50,798 nt of DNA, taken from positions 1 through 50,798 of the forward strand of contig CAJCJH010000022.1 of NCBI GenBank assembly GCA_903970615.1, read 5' to 3'. Position 1 is the stretch's first letter. Every line of letters begins with the position of its first letter. The position numbers and the translations under genes were made by a program. Below the pieces are notes generated by a model, which saw nothing but the letters and a program-made list of their open reading frames with translations, did no database searches and was not told the origin of the DNA. Source of the DNA: Rhodospirillales bacterium (GTDB lineage: Bacteria > Pseudomonadota > Gammaproteobacteria > Nevskiales > Nevskiaceae). Positions 1 to 8,772 of this stretch are shown here, one piece after another.

Positions 1-13
1 TCAAATGATGGAC

Positions 14-19
14 AAGGAG
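14..19 (+). promoter_or_regulatory. Ribosome binding site of the OmpA-family gene
   Basis: AAGGAG lies 5 bases before the ATG at 25 and fixes that start. The promoter must lie upstream of the window. Confidence 0.7.
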
Positions 20-24
20 AAGCT

Positions 25-1221
25 ATGAAACGTCTCGCTATAGCTGCGCTGCTGGGAGCGATTGCGCTGCCGGCAGTCTCGGCAGCAAACGAAGTGGGTG
101 ATGTCTATGGTGCGGTGCTGGGCAGTTATGAGTTTCCGGATAGCGCGCGCGATGCGCGTTATGGAATCGGTGGGATATCGATCCTCGGTATTCCCGTCAA
201 CAAGAATTTGAGTCTCGAACCCAATCTCTGGGCGGAATCGATTTTCCGCAACAGCGATCACGGGCACGACGGTCAGTACGGTGGCGGTCTCGATCTGAAC
301 GTCCATCAATCCGATGGACGTACCGAAGGCTTCTTTGTGTTGGGTGGCGGTGCCGAGCGCGATCATCTTGCGCTGGCGGTTGCGGATGGCCTCAAAGATA
401 ACGCTTTCAAAGGCTATGCTGACGCGGGTGCCGGTCTGGTATATCGCATCAGCAAGAATTTCGCGGCGCGTGTCGAAGGCCGTTACTACCTGAGTTTTGA
501 TCGCAGCGATTCCTATCCAGGCCAGCACACGATTGGCGACGTTCACCTCAATGCCGGCCTCGTATATTCGCTCGGCGACGTCATCCCGACGCCGGTGAAA
601 CCGATTCCGCCGCCGCCACCGTTACCACCACCGCCGCCATTGCCGCCGCCACCTCCACCGCCGGCGCCTTGCACGGATAGCGATGGTGATGGCGTCTGCG
701 ACGCTGTCGATAAATGCCCCGGCACGCCGCACGGCTTCAAGGTCGACGCCAGCGGTTGCATCATCGAGCAGACCGTCATCCTGCGTACCGTCAACTTCGA
801 GTTCAACAAGGCCACCTTGACCGCCGATTCGAAAGTCGCGCTCGATGAAGTCGCGCATGGTCTGATCGGTCAGCCGACGCTGAAAGTCGAAGTTTCCGGT
901 CACACGGATTCGATCGGTTCGGCGCCGTACAACCTGATACTGTCTAGGAAGCGCGCCCAGTCGGTCGTGACTTATCTCGCCAGCAAGGGGGTTCCGAAGA
1001 CCCACTTGACCGCCAAGGGTTACGGCAAGACCAAGCCGATCGCGGACAACAAGACCGCGGAAGGCCGCGCCGAGAACCGTCGCGTCGAATTCAAAGTGAT
1101 TGCGGGCGACGCAATCGTCGAGAAGAAGACGCCCGGTGGCAAGACCATTGTCAAGGTGCCGCAGCGCAAGCATCCGCATATGCCGATGGCTGCCAAGCCA
1201 GCTCCGAAGCCGATGCCTTGA
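25..1221 (+). CDS. OmpA-family outer membrane protein with Pro-rich linker and thrombospondin type 3 repeat
   Basis: A 398-residue envelope protein expected to sit in the outer membrane and bind peptidoglycan. Residues 1-20 form a signal peptide ending in AVSA. Residues about 22-188 look like an 8-stranded OmpA-type barrel. A run of almost pure proline (about 189-213) leads to a calcium-binding thrombospondin type 3 motif (DSDGDGVCDAVDKCPG, about 218-233). The OmpA C-terminal domain follows at about 255-360, with VNFEFNKATL, GHTDSIGSAPYN and the closing ENRRVEF motif that contacts diaminopimelate. The last 35 residues are basic and rich in Pro, Met and His, which is less usual. A strong hairpin terminator follows, so the gene is probably monocistronic or last in its operon. 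This barrel-TSP3-OmpA architecture is seen in OprF-like proteins. The structural role is inferred from the family. Confidence 0.9.
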   Translation: MKRLAIAALLGAIALPAVSAANEVGDVYGAVLGSYEFPDSARDARYGIGGISILGIPVNKNLSLEPNLWAESIFRNSDHGHDGQYGGGLDLNVHQSDGRTEGFFVLGGGAERDHLALAVADGLKDNAFKGYADAGAGLVYRISKNFAARVEGRYYLSFDRSDSYPGQHTIGDVHLNAGLVYSLGDVIPTPVKPIPPPPPLPPPPPLPPPPPPPAPCTDSDGDGVCDAVDKCPGTPHGFKVDASGCIIEQTVILRTVNFEFNKATLTADSKVALDEVAHGLIGQPTLKVEVSGHTDSIGSAPYNLILSRKRAQSVVTYLASKGVPKTHLTAKGYGKTKPIADNKTAEGRAENRRVEFKVIAGDAIVEKKTPGGKTIVKVPQRKHPHMPMAAKPAPKPMP

Positions 1222-1249
1222 ACTAAGGCTGTAGCGGTTTGCAAAGTAC

Positions 1250-1281
1250 AACCGGGGCCGGATTCGGCCCCGGTTTTTTTA
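1250..1281 (+). terminator. Rho-independent terminator of the OmpA gene
   Basis: AACCGGGGCCG and CGGCCCCGGTT pair around a short GATT loop and run straight into seven T residues. It lies about 28 bases after the stop codon at 1221. Confidence 0.9.
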
Positions 1282-1318
1282 TGCCTGACGATCCCATTGC
1301 AAAGGCAGAAACTTATGG

Positions 1319-1344
1319 ATGCAGACAACGCGCGTTGTCTGCAT
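1319..1344. repeat. Perfect 26-bp palindrome
   Basis: The half site ATGCAGACAACGC is followed immediately by its exact reverse complement, with no spacer. It sits 38 bases past the OmpA terminator and 33 bases before the methyltransferase start. As DNA it could be a dimer operator. As RNA it would fold into a stable hairpin followed by TTTTCTC, which could weakly terminate or attenuate transcription into the next gene. The pairing is visible in the sequence; the role is inferred. Confidence 0.7.
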
Positions 1345-1376
1345 TTTCTCTCCGCTCCCCTGTCAATAGAAATCTG

Positions 1377-2165
1377 ATGTCAGCCGATCTTCCGCACGAT
1401 CCAGAACGCCATGCGCCGACGCAGCGCTTCAGCAATCGTGTGGCCGACTACGAGCGCTGGCGTCCGGCGTATCCGGTGGCGCTCACGCAGTGGCTATGCG
1501 AGCGCTGCGAACTGAAGGCTGGCGACGCCGTCGCGGATATCGGCTGCGGTACCGGCCTGTTCACGCGCGGTTTACTGGCTGCGGGCTTGCAGGTTTATGG
1601 CGTCGAGCCGAACGCGCCGATGCGCGCCGTGGCCGAGCGCAGCTTCGCTGGCAGTCCATCATTCCTCAGTTGCGATGGTCGTGCCGAGACCACCACGCTG
1701 CCATCCGCTAGCGTGCGTTTGATCGCCGTGGCGCAGGCGTTTCATTGGTTTGATGTGCCGCGCACACGTAATGAATTCGGACGCATCTTGCAACCTGGCG
1801 GCAGCGTCGCGCTGATCTGGAATGTGCGCCGTATCGACTCGCCGTTTTTGCGGGCTTACGAAAACATGCTGCGGCAACTGGCGCCGGACTACGGCAAGCT
1901 CGGCCTGCCCGAGCAGGCCTCGATTCCGCAGATCAATGCCTTGTTCGCATCGCAGCCGTATCAACAGCAGACGTTCGAGTTCATGCAGCGTTTCGATCGA
2001 GACGGCCTGCGCGGACGATTGCTGTCGTCATCCTATGTGCCCGCGTTGGGCCAAGCCGGGCATGTAGAAATTCTCACTGCCTGCGATGTGTTGTTCGCTG
2101 AATTTGCGCGCGATGGCGTCGTCGAATTTCCCTACGACACGCGCGTGTTTCTCGGCCAGTTATAA
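1377..2165 (+). CDS. Class I SAM-dependent methyltransferase, substrate unknown
   Basis: A 262-residue soluble methyltransferase of the UbiE/COQ5-like superfamily (Methyltransf_11 type). The SAM-binding motif I is DIGCGTGLFTRGLLAAG, followed by the acidic post-motif strand end VYGVEPN. The segment VAQAFHWFDVPRTRNEFGRIL matches motifs II-III of small-molecule methyltransferases, and LQPGGSVALIWN is the usual strand 5. Family members of this size act on small molecules or lipids, but nothing here identifies the substrate. The reading frame is open further upstream to 1239, but that would run through the OmpA terminator and the palindrome. ATG 1377, ahead of SADLPHDPERH, is the better start. It stands alone between the OmpA gene and a convergent peptidase gene. 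Confidence 0.8.
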   Translation: MSADLPHDPERHAPTQRFSNRVADYERWRPAYPVALTQWLCERCELKAGDAVADIGCGTGLFTRGLLAAGLQVYGVEPNAPMRAVAERSFAGSPSFLSCDGRAETTTLPSASVRLIAVAQAFHWFDVPRTRNEFGRILQPGGSVALIWNVRRIDSPFLRAYENMLRQLAPDYGKLGLPEQASIPQINALFASQPYQQQTFEFMQRFDRDGLRGRLLSSSYVPALGQAGHVEILTACDVLFAEFARDGVVEFPYDTRVFLGQL

Positions 2166-2250
2166 AAACGCCGATAAAAATGCCGGCGCATTTTCAGCCG
2201 CGCCGGCGCGAGTTCAGCGATAGAGCCACTTTAATGACTCAAGTTTTGGC

Positions 2251-4272
2251 TCAAGTCTGCGGCGCCGGTGACGATGGCCCGGCCAGCGGATCGTCCGGCA
2301 TTTGCCAGCCGCAGCTTTTGCCTTCGTTCTGCTGCTTCAGATACGCCATCAGTGGCGCGAAATATTCGATGATCGCGCTGCCATCCATCTGCCGCGTGCC
2401 AGTAAGTTTCTCCAGCGTATCCGGCCACGGTTCGGACGCACCCTGTTTCAGCATCGCCATGAATTTCGCACCGGCGGCCTTGTTGCCGTAAATATCACAG
2501 GCATACAGCGGGCCTTTGAAACCGGCCGCATCGCACAGCGCCTTGTGGAATTGAAACTGGATGATGAAGCTGAGGAAATAGCGCGTATAAGGCGTGTTGC
2601 CCGGCACATGATATTTCGCGCCCGGATCAAAATCGCTTTCCGAGCGCGCAACCGGCGGCGCGATACCCTGATACTGCTCGCGCAATTTCCACCAGCCTTT
2701 TTCGTAGTCGGCGGCAGGAATTTCGCCGGAGAAAACTTTCCAGCGCCATTGGTCAATCAGCTTGCCGAACGGCAGGAACGCAATCTTGTCGAGCGCGCGT
2801 TTCATCTGCGCATTGATCAGCGCTTTTTGACTTTCACTGACGTGATCGATCAGGCCGATTTTCTGCAAATGCTGCGGCGTCAGCGAGAGTGTAATGGTGT
2901 CGCCGATCGCTTCGTGGAAACCATCATGCGCGCCCTGCTGATACAAAAACGGCTGGCCGTGATACATCGTGAAATAGTAGATGTGTCCCATCTCGTGATG
3001 GATCGTGATGAGGCTTTCCTCGTCCGGACGAATGCACATCTTGATGCGCACATCGCCGTTCTGATCCATGTCCCAGGCACTGGCGTGGCATACCACCTCA
3101 CGATCGCGCGGCCGCGTCAGCAATGATTTTTCGTAGAACGACGCTGGCAGCGGCGGGAAGCCGATCGAGGGGTAGAAATCCTCCGCGATCTTCGCGGTCT
3201 GGATCGAATATTCGGTGTCGACCTTGTGTTCGACGTTGTCGAGATCGTCCACTGGCGGCTTCTTGCCGGCGTTCGCCTTCGCATAAGCCTGCTCGAATGC
3301 CGCCAGTTCCTTTTTCAGCAGCGCATCGCGCCGCGCCTGCAAGACGCTCGATACATCGAGGCTGCCCGCGTCCTTGTACGGCACCACGATGTCGTAAATA
3401 TTGCCCCACTGCTGCGCCCACATATTGCCGAGCAGATCGGCCGGAATCAGGCCATTCGTCGGAACGAGGTCGCCGTATTTATCGTGCAGCTTGCTGCGCA
3501 CATAGCAATGCAGCTGCTCGTACAGCGGCTGCACCTGCGTCCATAGACGCTCGGTTTCATTGGCAAAGTCGGCCGGTGTCATGTCGTAGCCGGCGCGCCA
3601 CAATTCGCCGACATCGTGATAGCCCAGTTCCTTCGCACCCTCGTTCATCAGGCCGGCGAACCTGCCGTAATCCTCGCGCATCGGCGCGCCGACCGAATGC
3701 CAGCCGGCCCAGGCTTCGGCTAATGCTTTCGGATCGCGCGAGTGATCCAGCACTTTTTCGAGTTGATCCAGATTCAAACAATCCGCACCGCTCTTGCCCG
3801 GCGGACAATATTTGCCGGCGCCGTATTCGCCGTCGAGCTTGGTGGCGAGCGCGGCCAGCTCCGCACGCTTGGCTGCGTCGCTCGGCGGCGGAATCGGGCT
3901 GGAGATTTTGATCAGCGTCAGTTCGCGCGCGACTTCCGGCGTCAGATCGGCAAGCCCGACGAACGCCTTGGCCTGTTCGATCTGCTGACTCTGCAAGGCC
4001 AGCCCGCGCTCGCCGGCCTTGGCGTTGAGCAGCTGCGTATCGTCGGTGATGAAGTTTTCCGCGACCCAGTTGGCCGCGGTCTGTTCCGGATAGATCTGCT
4101 TGTCTTCGTCATTCACCTTGGCGACGAAAGCCGCCGCGTCTGCTGCAGTCGGTTTCGCTGTTGCTGCTGATTCGGTTTTGCCCGAGTGATGATCGCTGCA
4201 AGCGCTAAGCGCGGCGATCAGACTGATGCAGCCCCAAGACATCCCGACGATCGAGCCAGTTTTTTTCGACAT
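2251..4272 (-). CDS. M2-family metallopeptidase (ACE-like dipeptidyl carboxypeptidase), lipoprotein
   Basis: A 673-residue zinc peptidase of family M2, the family of angiotensin-converting enzyme. The zinc site is H426-E427-M428-G429-H430, with the third ligand E454 in GFHEAIGDT, 24 residues downstream, exactly the ACE spacing. The N-terminus (MSKKTG, a hydrophobic stretch, then LSAC) reads as a lipoprotein signal peptide, so the enzyme is probably anchored in the periplasm. ATG at 4272 is preferred over the frame opening at 4470 because TTGGGAGG lies just upstream of it and the signal peptide begins there. Family members remove C-terminal dipeptides; the natural substrate in bacteria is usually unknown. 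The gene is convergent with the methyltransferase gene and divergent from plsB. Confidence 0.92.
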   Translation of the reverse strand: MSKKTGSIVGMSWGCISLIAALSACSDHHSGKTESAATAKPTAADAAAFVAKVNDEDKQIYPEQTAANWVAENFITDDTQLLNAKAGERGLALQSQQIEQAKAFVGLADLTPEVARELTLIKISSPIPPPSDAAKRAELAALATKLDGEYGAGKYCPPGKSGADCLNLDQLEKVLDHSRDPKALAEAWAGWHSVGAPMREDYGRFAGLMNEGAKELGYHDVGELWRAGYDMTPADFANETERLWTQVQPLYEQLHCYVRSKLHDKYGDLVPTNGLIPADLLGNMWAQQWGNIYDIVVPYKDAGSLDVSSVLQARRDALLKKELAAFEQAYAKANAGKKPPVDDLDNVEHKVDTEYSIQTAKIAEDFYPSIGFPPLPASFYEKSLLTRPRDREVVCHASAWDMDQNGDVRIKMCIRPDEESLITIHHEMGHIYYFTMYHGQPFLYQQGAHDGFHEAIGDTITLSLTPQHLQKIGLIDHVSESQKALINAQMKRALDKIAFLPFGKLIDQWRWKVFSGEIPAADYEKGWWKLREQYQGIAPPVARSESDFDPGAKYHVPGNTPYTRYFLSFIIQFQFHKALCDAAGFKGPLYACDIYGNKAAGAKFMAMLKQGASEPWPDTLEKLTGTRQMDGSAIIEYFAPLMAYLKQQNEGKSCGWQMPDDPLAGPSSPAPQT

Positions 4273-4492
4273 CGCCAACCTCCCAAAGAATGAGCCGCGG
4301 TTGCTGCGGAAGAATCGACAGCCTCGAAGCCGGCGGTGCCGGCGATGCGAGCAGGATGAACCTTCCACGACGGTGCGGCGGTATGGCACGACTATCGCTG
4401 TGCTTCGCTGGCGGGTCAATCCCGAACGCTGATCGCGGGATCGATCCATCGGGCGTTGCGCGTGCGGCAAGACCTCAAGCCGCGCGACTCCC

Positions 4493-4498
4493 TATACT
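4493..4498 (+). promoter_or_regulatory. Possible -10 element for plsB
   Basis: TATACT lies 23 bases before the ATG at 4522. No good -35 hexamer is visible 16-18 bases upstream, so this is only a candidate. Confidence 0.35.
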
Positions 4499-4521
4499 TT
4501 TGCAAAATCAAATCCGAGCCG

Positions 4522-7062
4522 ATGACGACCCATGACGCGAGCCAGCCGCGCCCAGACACGCTGCTCACGCTGCTGATGAACGCGCTGATCGGCCTGACTT
4601 TCGTGATTTCGCGGCTGCTGCTGCGGCCTTTCATCGGCGCGATGCGTTACAACACCGTGCCGGTGGATGCCGCAACTGGCCTCTCACTCGATCCCTCACG
4701 CCCGGTTTGTTACGTGTTGCCGCTGCGCAGCTGGATCGACCTGTTCGCACTCAACCGCATCTGCCGAGAACGCGGCCTGCCGCGGCCGCAGCGCGCAGCT
4801 GCGAATCTGCCGCAAGCCGGCAAGGCGGGCTATCTCTATATGCCTGCGTTGCTGGAAGTGCGGCTGCGCAAAACCGGTTTGACCAGCGTGCTGGCAGATG
4901 CCGCCGCTACAGACGATTACGATGTGCAGATCGTCCCGGTTTCGATTTTCTGGGGCCGCGATCCTGGCCAGGAAACCTCGCTGTTCAAGCTGATTTTTTC
5001 GGATAGCGTGCAGGCCGGTGCGATCCGCAAATTCTTGATCCTGATCGCCAACGGCCGCAACGTGCTGGCGAATTTCGGCGTGCCCTTGTCGTACCGCGCG
5101 TATCTGCAATCGGTGGACGATCCGGTGCGCGCCGAGCGCAAGCTGACGCGCGCGCTGCACTTCCATTTCCTGCGCGCGCGCACCGCAACGCTGGGCCCGA
5201 CTTTGCTGCGGCGCTCGGTCGTCATCCGCGGGCTGCTGGCGCAGCCGAATGTGCGCGAGGCGATCGAACGCGAAGCGAAGAAAAAAGGCGTGCCGCTGGC
5301 GCAAGCCGAATTGCGCGCACGCGCCTGCGCCACCGAAATCGCCGCGGATTATTCGGCAGCGTCGATCCGCGTTTTCGAGCGGATTCTGTCGCGCATCTGG
5401 AACCGCGTCTTCAAGGGTGTGGACGTGCATGGTCTCGATCGCCTGCGAGAAATCGCGCAGTCGCACGAGATTTTTTACATGCCCTCGCACCGCAGTCATG
5501 CGGACTATCTGCTGTTGTCCTACACGCTCTACAACGCCGGTCTGGTGCCGCCGCACATCGCCGCCGGCATCAATCTGAATTTCTGGCCGGTCGGCGGGTT
5601 TCTGCGCAAATGCGGCGCGTTTTACATGCGCCGAAAATTCTCCGGCGACGTGCTCTACACGGCCGTGTTTCGCGCGTATGTCGATGGCCTGATCCAGCGC
5701 GGCTATTCGATCGAATTCTTTCCCGAAGGCGGTCGCTCGCGCACCGGCCGGCTGATGCCGCCGAAAACCGGCTTGCTGGCGATGGTGGTCGAATCCGCGC
5801 TGCGTCAGCGCGTACGCAAGGTGGCGATGGTGCCGGTTTATATCGGCTACGACAAAGTCTGGGAAGTCGGCAGTTACTTCAAGGAATTGCGCGGCGGCGC
5901 CAAGCAACGCGAATCGGCCGAAGGCTTGTTGAAGGCCACCAAGATTTTGGGTCGTTCTTACGGCAAGGCTTACGTCAGTTTCGGCGAGCCGCTGATCGTG
6001 CAGGATGCCGCCGACGCCGCCTTGCCCGGCTGGCGCGAAGCCTTCACCGCGGAGCAGCCGGAACGTCCGCCGGGTTTTGCCGAATGGGTACGCCAGCTGG
6101 CGGTCGATCACATGCGCCGCATCAACGCCGTCGCCGTCGTCAATCCGGTGGGATTGACGGCCTGCGCCTTGCTCGCCGCCCCGATGCGCGCGACTGCGGA
6201 AGATGAACTGGTCGACCAGATCGCGCATCTGCTGGAGCTGCTGGCGCCGTGGCCGCAGAGCGAACATCTGCGCATTCCCGAACGCGATGCCAAAGCCGCG
6301 CTCGCCTGGTCGGTGCCGATTGCGCGCATTCAACGCATGACGCACCCTTGGGGCGATCTGCTCGCCGCAAGCGGGCGCGACGGCGTGCTGCTCACCTACA
6401 ACCGCAACAGCATTCAGCATCTGTTCGCCTTGCCAGCCTTGATCGCGCGCCTGTTCCGCACCCGCGGCGTGTTGTCGGAAGACGCCGTCATCATGGGCTG
6501 CCGTGCGCTGTATCCCTTCCTGCGCACCGAATTCTTCCTGCCGTGGGAAGCGGCCGATTGCGAAGCCGCCGCGCGCGCCTATCTGGAACGCATGATCGCC
6601 AGCGGTTTGCTGAGCCGCGGCGACGATGGCCGCATCGCGCGGCCGCAGGTCGGCAGCCCGGCGTTCGCCAGCTTTGCCGCGCTCGGCCGCCTGCTCGGCG
6701 AAACGCTGGAACGGCATGCGATGGCGGTGCTGCTGCTGGCCGAGGAGCATCGCGCCGGCCTGCCTTTGCAGCGGCCGAAATTTGAAAACGATTGCCGCCT
6801 GCTGGCCGAACGCATCGCGGTATTGACCGGACGCGAAGCGCCGGAGCTGTTCGATCGCGCGCTATTCGCGGGTTATCTCGATACGCTGATCAAGATCGGC
6901 GTGGTCGTCGAAAACGCCGATCGGCAACTGGTGATGACCGAGCGCGTCGAACGCATCGCCGAGCGCTCGATCGAACTGCTTTCCGACGAAACCCGGCAGA
7001 TGTTGTTGCAGCTGCTGTCGCGGCGCGCACCGGCAACCGTAGCCGCAGTCGCGGAGCCGTAG
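4522..7062 (+). CDS. plsB: Glycerol-3-phosphate 1-O-acyltransferase
   Basis: An 846-residue inner-membrane enzyme that acylates sn-glycerol 3-phosphate at position 1, the first step of phospholipid synthesis. The acyltransferase block I motif H(X)4D is H323-RSHA-D328, after FYMPS. The phosphate-binding block is FFPEGGRSRTGR (E402). A block IV-like VAMVPVYIGYDKV follows. E. coli PlsB is about 807 residues, so the length is normal for the family. ATG 4522 is chosen because the upstream 22 codons include the putative -10 element TATACT at 4493-4498. The frame also opens a long antisense ORF (4696-6750), which is a GC-codon shadow. It is transcribed away from the M2 peptidase gene. Identification is firm. 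Confidence 0.95.
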   Translation: MTTHDASQPRPDTLLTLLMNALIGLTFVISRLLLRPFIGAMRYNTVPVDAATGLSLDPSRPVCYVLPLRSWIDLFALNRICRERGLPRPQRAAANLPQAGKAGYLYMPALLEVRLRKTGLTSVLADAAATDDYDVQIVPVSIFWGRDPGQETSLFKLIFSDSVQAGAIRKFLILIANGRNVLANFGVPLSYRAYLQSVDDPVRAERKLTRALHFHFLRARTATLGPTLLRRSVVIRGLLAQPNVREAIEREAKKKGVPLAQAELRARACATEIAADYSAASIRVFERILSRIWNRVFKGVDVHGLDRLREIAQSHEIFYMPSHRSHADYLLLSYTLYNAGLVPPHIAAGINLNFWPVGGFLRKCGAFYMRRKFSGDVLYTAVFRAYVDGLIQRGYSIEFFPEGGRSRTGRLMPPKTGLLAMVVESALRQRVRKVAMVPVYIGYDKVWEVGSYFKELRGGAKQRESAEGLLKATKILGRSYGKAYVSFGEPLIVQDAADAALPGWREAFTAEQPERPPGFAEWVRQLAVDHMRRINAVAVVNPVGLTACALLAAPMRATAEDELVDQIAHLLELLAPWPQSEHLRIPERDAKAALAWSVPIARIQRMTHPWGDLLAASGRDGVLLTYNRNSIQHLFALPALIARLFRTRGVLSEDAVIMGCRALYPFLRTEFFLPWEAADCEAAARAYLERMIASGLLSRGDDGRIARPQVGSPAFASFAALGRLLGETLERHAMAVLLLAEEHRAGLPLQRPKFENDCRLLAERIAVLTGREAPELFDRALFAGYLDTLIKIGVVVENADRQLVMTERVERIAERSIELLSDETRQMLLQLLSRRAPATVAAVAEP

Positions 7063-7073
7063 GTATGCTGGGC

Positions 7074-7079
7074 TATAAT
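7074..7079 (+). promoter_or_regulatory. Consensus -10 element upstream of the FKBP gene
   Basis: A perfect TATAAT occurs in GGGCTATAATCCGCC, 12 bases after the plsB stop and about 100 bases before the FKBP start. The -35 region is poor. It suggests the FKBP gene has its own promoter with a leader of about 95 bases. Confidence 0.5.
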
Positions 7080-7180
7080 CCGCCCCGTTCATTGCTGATC
7101 CCCAAATGTTCCACTGCATGCGGCTGAGCCATCGAAGCCGTCGACAATCCCTGATTCACTCCCAACAAGAGGCTGCTTCC

Positions 7181-7957
7181 ATGTTCAAGCATTCCCGTGC
7201 ATTTGCCGCGCTTGCCGGCGTTGCGCTACTCGCTGCCTGCGCCAAACCCGGCGACGATGCCGCCAAGGGCGACGCTGCCACACCTTCCGACCTCAGCACC
7301 GATGCCCAGAAATTCGGTTATTCGATCGGTATCGATCTCGGCCATTCGCTGGCGCAGGTGAAAGATGAAGTCGATATCAAGGCGCTCGAATCCGGCCTCG
7401 AAGAATCCGCCGCCGGCAAGACGCCGCGCCTGGATGACAAGACCCGCGAAGAAATCAAGAAATCCGTTTCGGTGAAGATCCAGCAGAAGCAGATGGAAGA
7501 GCGCAAGGTCAAGGCCGACAAGGCCAAAGCCGATGGTGAAGCCTTCCTCGCCGAAAACGCCAAGAAAGAAGGTGTGAAGACCACCGCCGACGGACTGCAA
7601 TATGAAGTACTCACCGAAGGCAAGGGCGATCATCCGACCAAGGACGACAAAGTTACTGTGAACTACAAGGGCACGCTGATCGACGGCAGCACGTTCGACA
7701 GTTCCTACGATCGCGGTCAGCCGGTCAGCTTCCCGCTGGCCAACGTCATTCCAGGCTGGACTGAAGGCCTGCAACTGATGACGCCGGGCTCGAAATACAA
7801 GTTCTATATTCCGGCAGCGCTGGGATACGGCGAACGCGGCGCCGGCGCCAAGATTGGCCCGAACGAAACGCTGATCTTTGAAGTCGAGTTGATCAGCATC
7901 GACAAGACTCCGCCAGCACCCGCCGCCGCTCCGGCGCCGAAGCCGGCGAAGAAGTAA
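7181..7957 (+). CDS. FKBP-type peptidyl-prolyl isomerase, FkpA/Mip-like lipoprotein
   Basis: A 258-residue periplasmic chaperone and prolyl isomerase. The start MFKHSRAFAALAGVALLAAC is a lipoprotein signal with lipobox LAAC (Cys20). Residues about 35-130 are charged and helical and match the N-terminal dimerisation domain of FkpA/Mip (KFGYSIGIDLGHSL). The FKBP catalytic domain covers about 140-238, with VTVNYKGTLIDGSTFDSSYDR, FPLANVIPGWTEGLQLM and the closing IFEVELISI. The tail is Ala/Pro/Lys rich. The frame opens at 7106, but ATG 7181 is chosen because the signal peptide begins there. A hairpin terminator follows. The family assists outer-membrane protein folding; its clients here are not known. 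Confidence 0.92.
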   Translation: MFKHSRAFAALAGVALLAACAKPGDDAAKGDAATPSDLSTDAQKFGYSIGIDLGHSLAQVKDEVDIKALESGLEESAAGKTPRLDDKTREEIKKSVSVKIQQKQMEERKVKADKAKADGEAFLAENAKKEGVKTTADGLQYEVLTEGKGDHPTKDDKVTVNYKGTLIDGSTFDSSYDRGQPVSFPLANVIPGWTEGLQLMTPGSKYKFYIPAALGYGERGAGAKIGPNETLIFEVELISIDKTPPAPAAAPAPKPAKK

Positions 7958-7990
7958 GTCTCGCGTTAGCAACCTCAACTTGCGGTCGTA

Positions 7991-8018
7991 AAAAGCCCGG
8001 CTTTTGCCGGGCTTTTTT
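7991..8018 (+). terminator. Rho-independent terminator of the FKBP gene
   Basis: AAAAGCCCGGC and GCCGGGCTTTT pair around TTTT and end in a run of six T residues, 33 bases after the stop codon. Confidence 0.9.
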
Positions 8019-8095
8019 ATTGGCGTTGATCTGAATTCCAGTCACGCTTTGCGGTGATTCCGTCGAGCTTGTCGCTCGTCATCCGCAGTCACCAC

Positions 8096-8500
8096 TCAAT
8101 TACAATATTTCGATCCAGCGGCTTTGGCGTCGTTCAATTGCTGATCGAATTCGTCTTGCGTCAACGGTGAGGGCTGGCCGTCGTCGCCGGTCTTGAACAG
8201 GCGGCTCGCGGTTTTTTGTTCGAGAAAACTGACGCGCTCGCGAGCCTTGGCGCAGCGTTCGGCGTTGTCCGCTTTCACTTTCAAATTGGGATTGCCATCG
8301 GTGCGGCTGAACGCTGGTTTGGCGCCGGCATTCGCCGACGGCGTGTTGTACGAAGGCGGCGGGTTGACTTCTTCATAGCGGCCCGAAGCCGGCGGATTCT
8401 GGCTGAAATGGACCTGGCCGCTGGGGTCGACCCAACGGTAAATCTGCGCCGCGGCGAGCAAAGGCACGCAGCCAATCATCAACGCCAGAACGGATTTCAT
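8096..8500 (-). CDS. DUF4124 domain protein, exported
   Basis: A 134-residue protein with an N-terminal signal peptide (MKSVLALMIGCVPLLAAA) followed directly by the DUF4124 signature IYRWVDPSGQVHFSQNPP. The rest is polar, with a charged helical stretch (ERCAKARERVSFLEQKTASRLF) and a C-terminal KYCN. DUF4124 proteins are common periplasmic or envelope proteins of unknown function in gamma- and betaproteobacteria. ATG at 8500 is preferred over the opening at 8533 because the hydrophobic signal begins there. It is convergent with the FKBP gene. Two more DUF4124 genes occur at 47593-48604. Function unknown. Confidence 0.75.
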   Translation of the reverse strand: MKSVLALMIGCVPLLAAAQIYRWVDPSGQVHFSQNPPASGRYEEVNPPPSYNTPSANAGAKPAFSRTDGNPNLKVKADNAERCAKARERVSFLEQKTASRLFKTGDDGQPSPLTQDEFDQQLNDAKAAGSKYCN

Positions 8501-8772
8501 GCGGTGAGTGTAGCAAGCGCTTATCGGCGGCAATGAAAGCTTTTCGTCGGCCTCGGTGCGACGGATACCGCCGCGTTTGTGGGCTCGATCGCGTTTGAAC
8601 CACGCTGGCCCGATATCGAAACGCGCACCGAGCTTGTAGCATACGCCGCCGTACTGACGATGTTGACTGCTGTCTCGCAGCGCAATGCGGCGTCGTTTTG
8701 CAGTCCAACTGCGCTGCTCTTATCCATTTATTCTTGATTTATTTTCTGCCCGCTTTCCGATTTCCAAAGCCG
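8501..8772. other. Intergenic region between the DUF4124 gene and the TetR gene
   Basis: The 272 bases between the two divergent genes must hold both promoters. A plus-strand frame stays open from about 8536 to 8736 but lacks a convincing start and a ribosome site, so I do not call a gene. The last 60 bases before the TetR start are distinctly AT-rich compared with the surroundings, as expected for a promoter. I cannot point to convincing -35/-10 hexamers. Confidence 0.4.

Noticed and set aside
599-660. CCG/CCA repeat tract
   Set aside because: It is the coding sequence of the proline linker in the OmpA-family protein, not an independent repeat element.
4696-6750. 684-codon open frame on the minus strand inside plsB
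   Set aside because: It mirrors plsB codon bias, has no ribosome site and no family resemblance, and plsB is certain.
8536-8736. Open plus-strand frame before the TetR gene
   Set aside because: No start codon with a ribosome site near its beginning and no family; left as promoter region.
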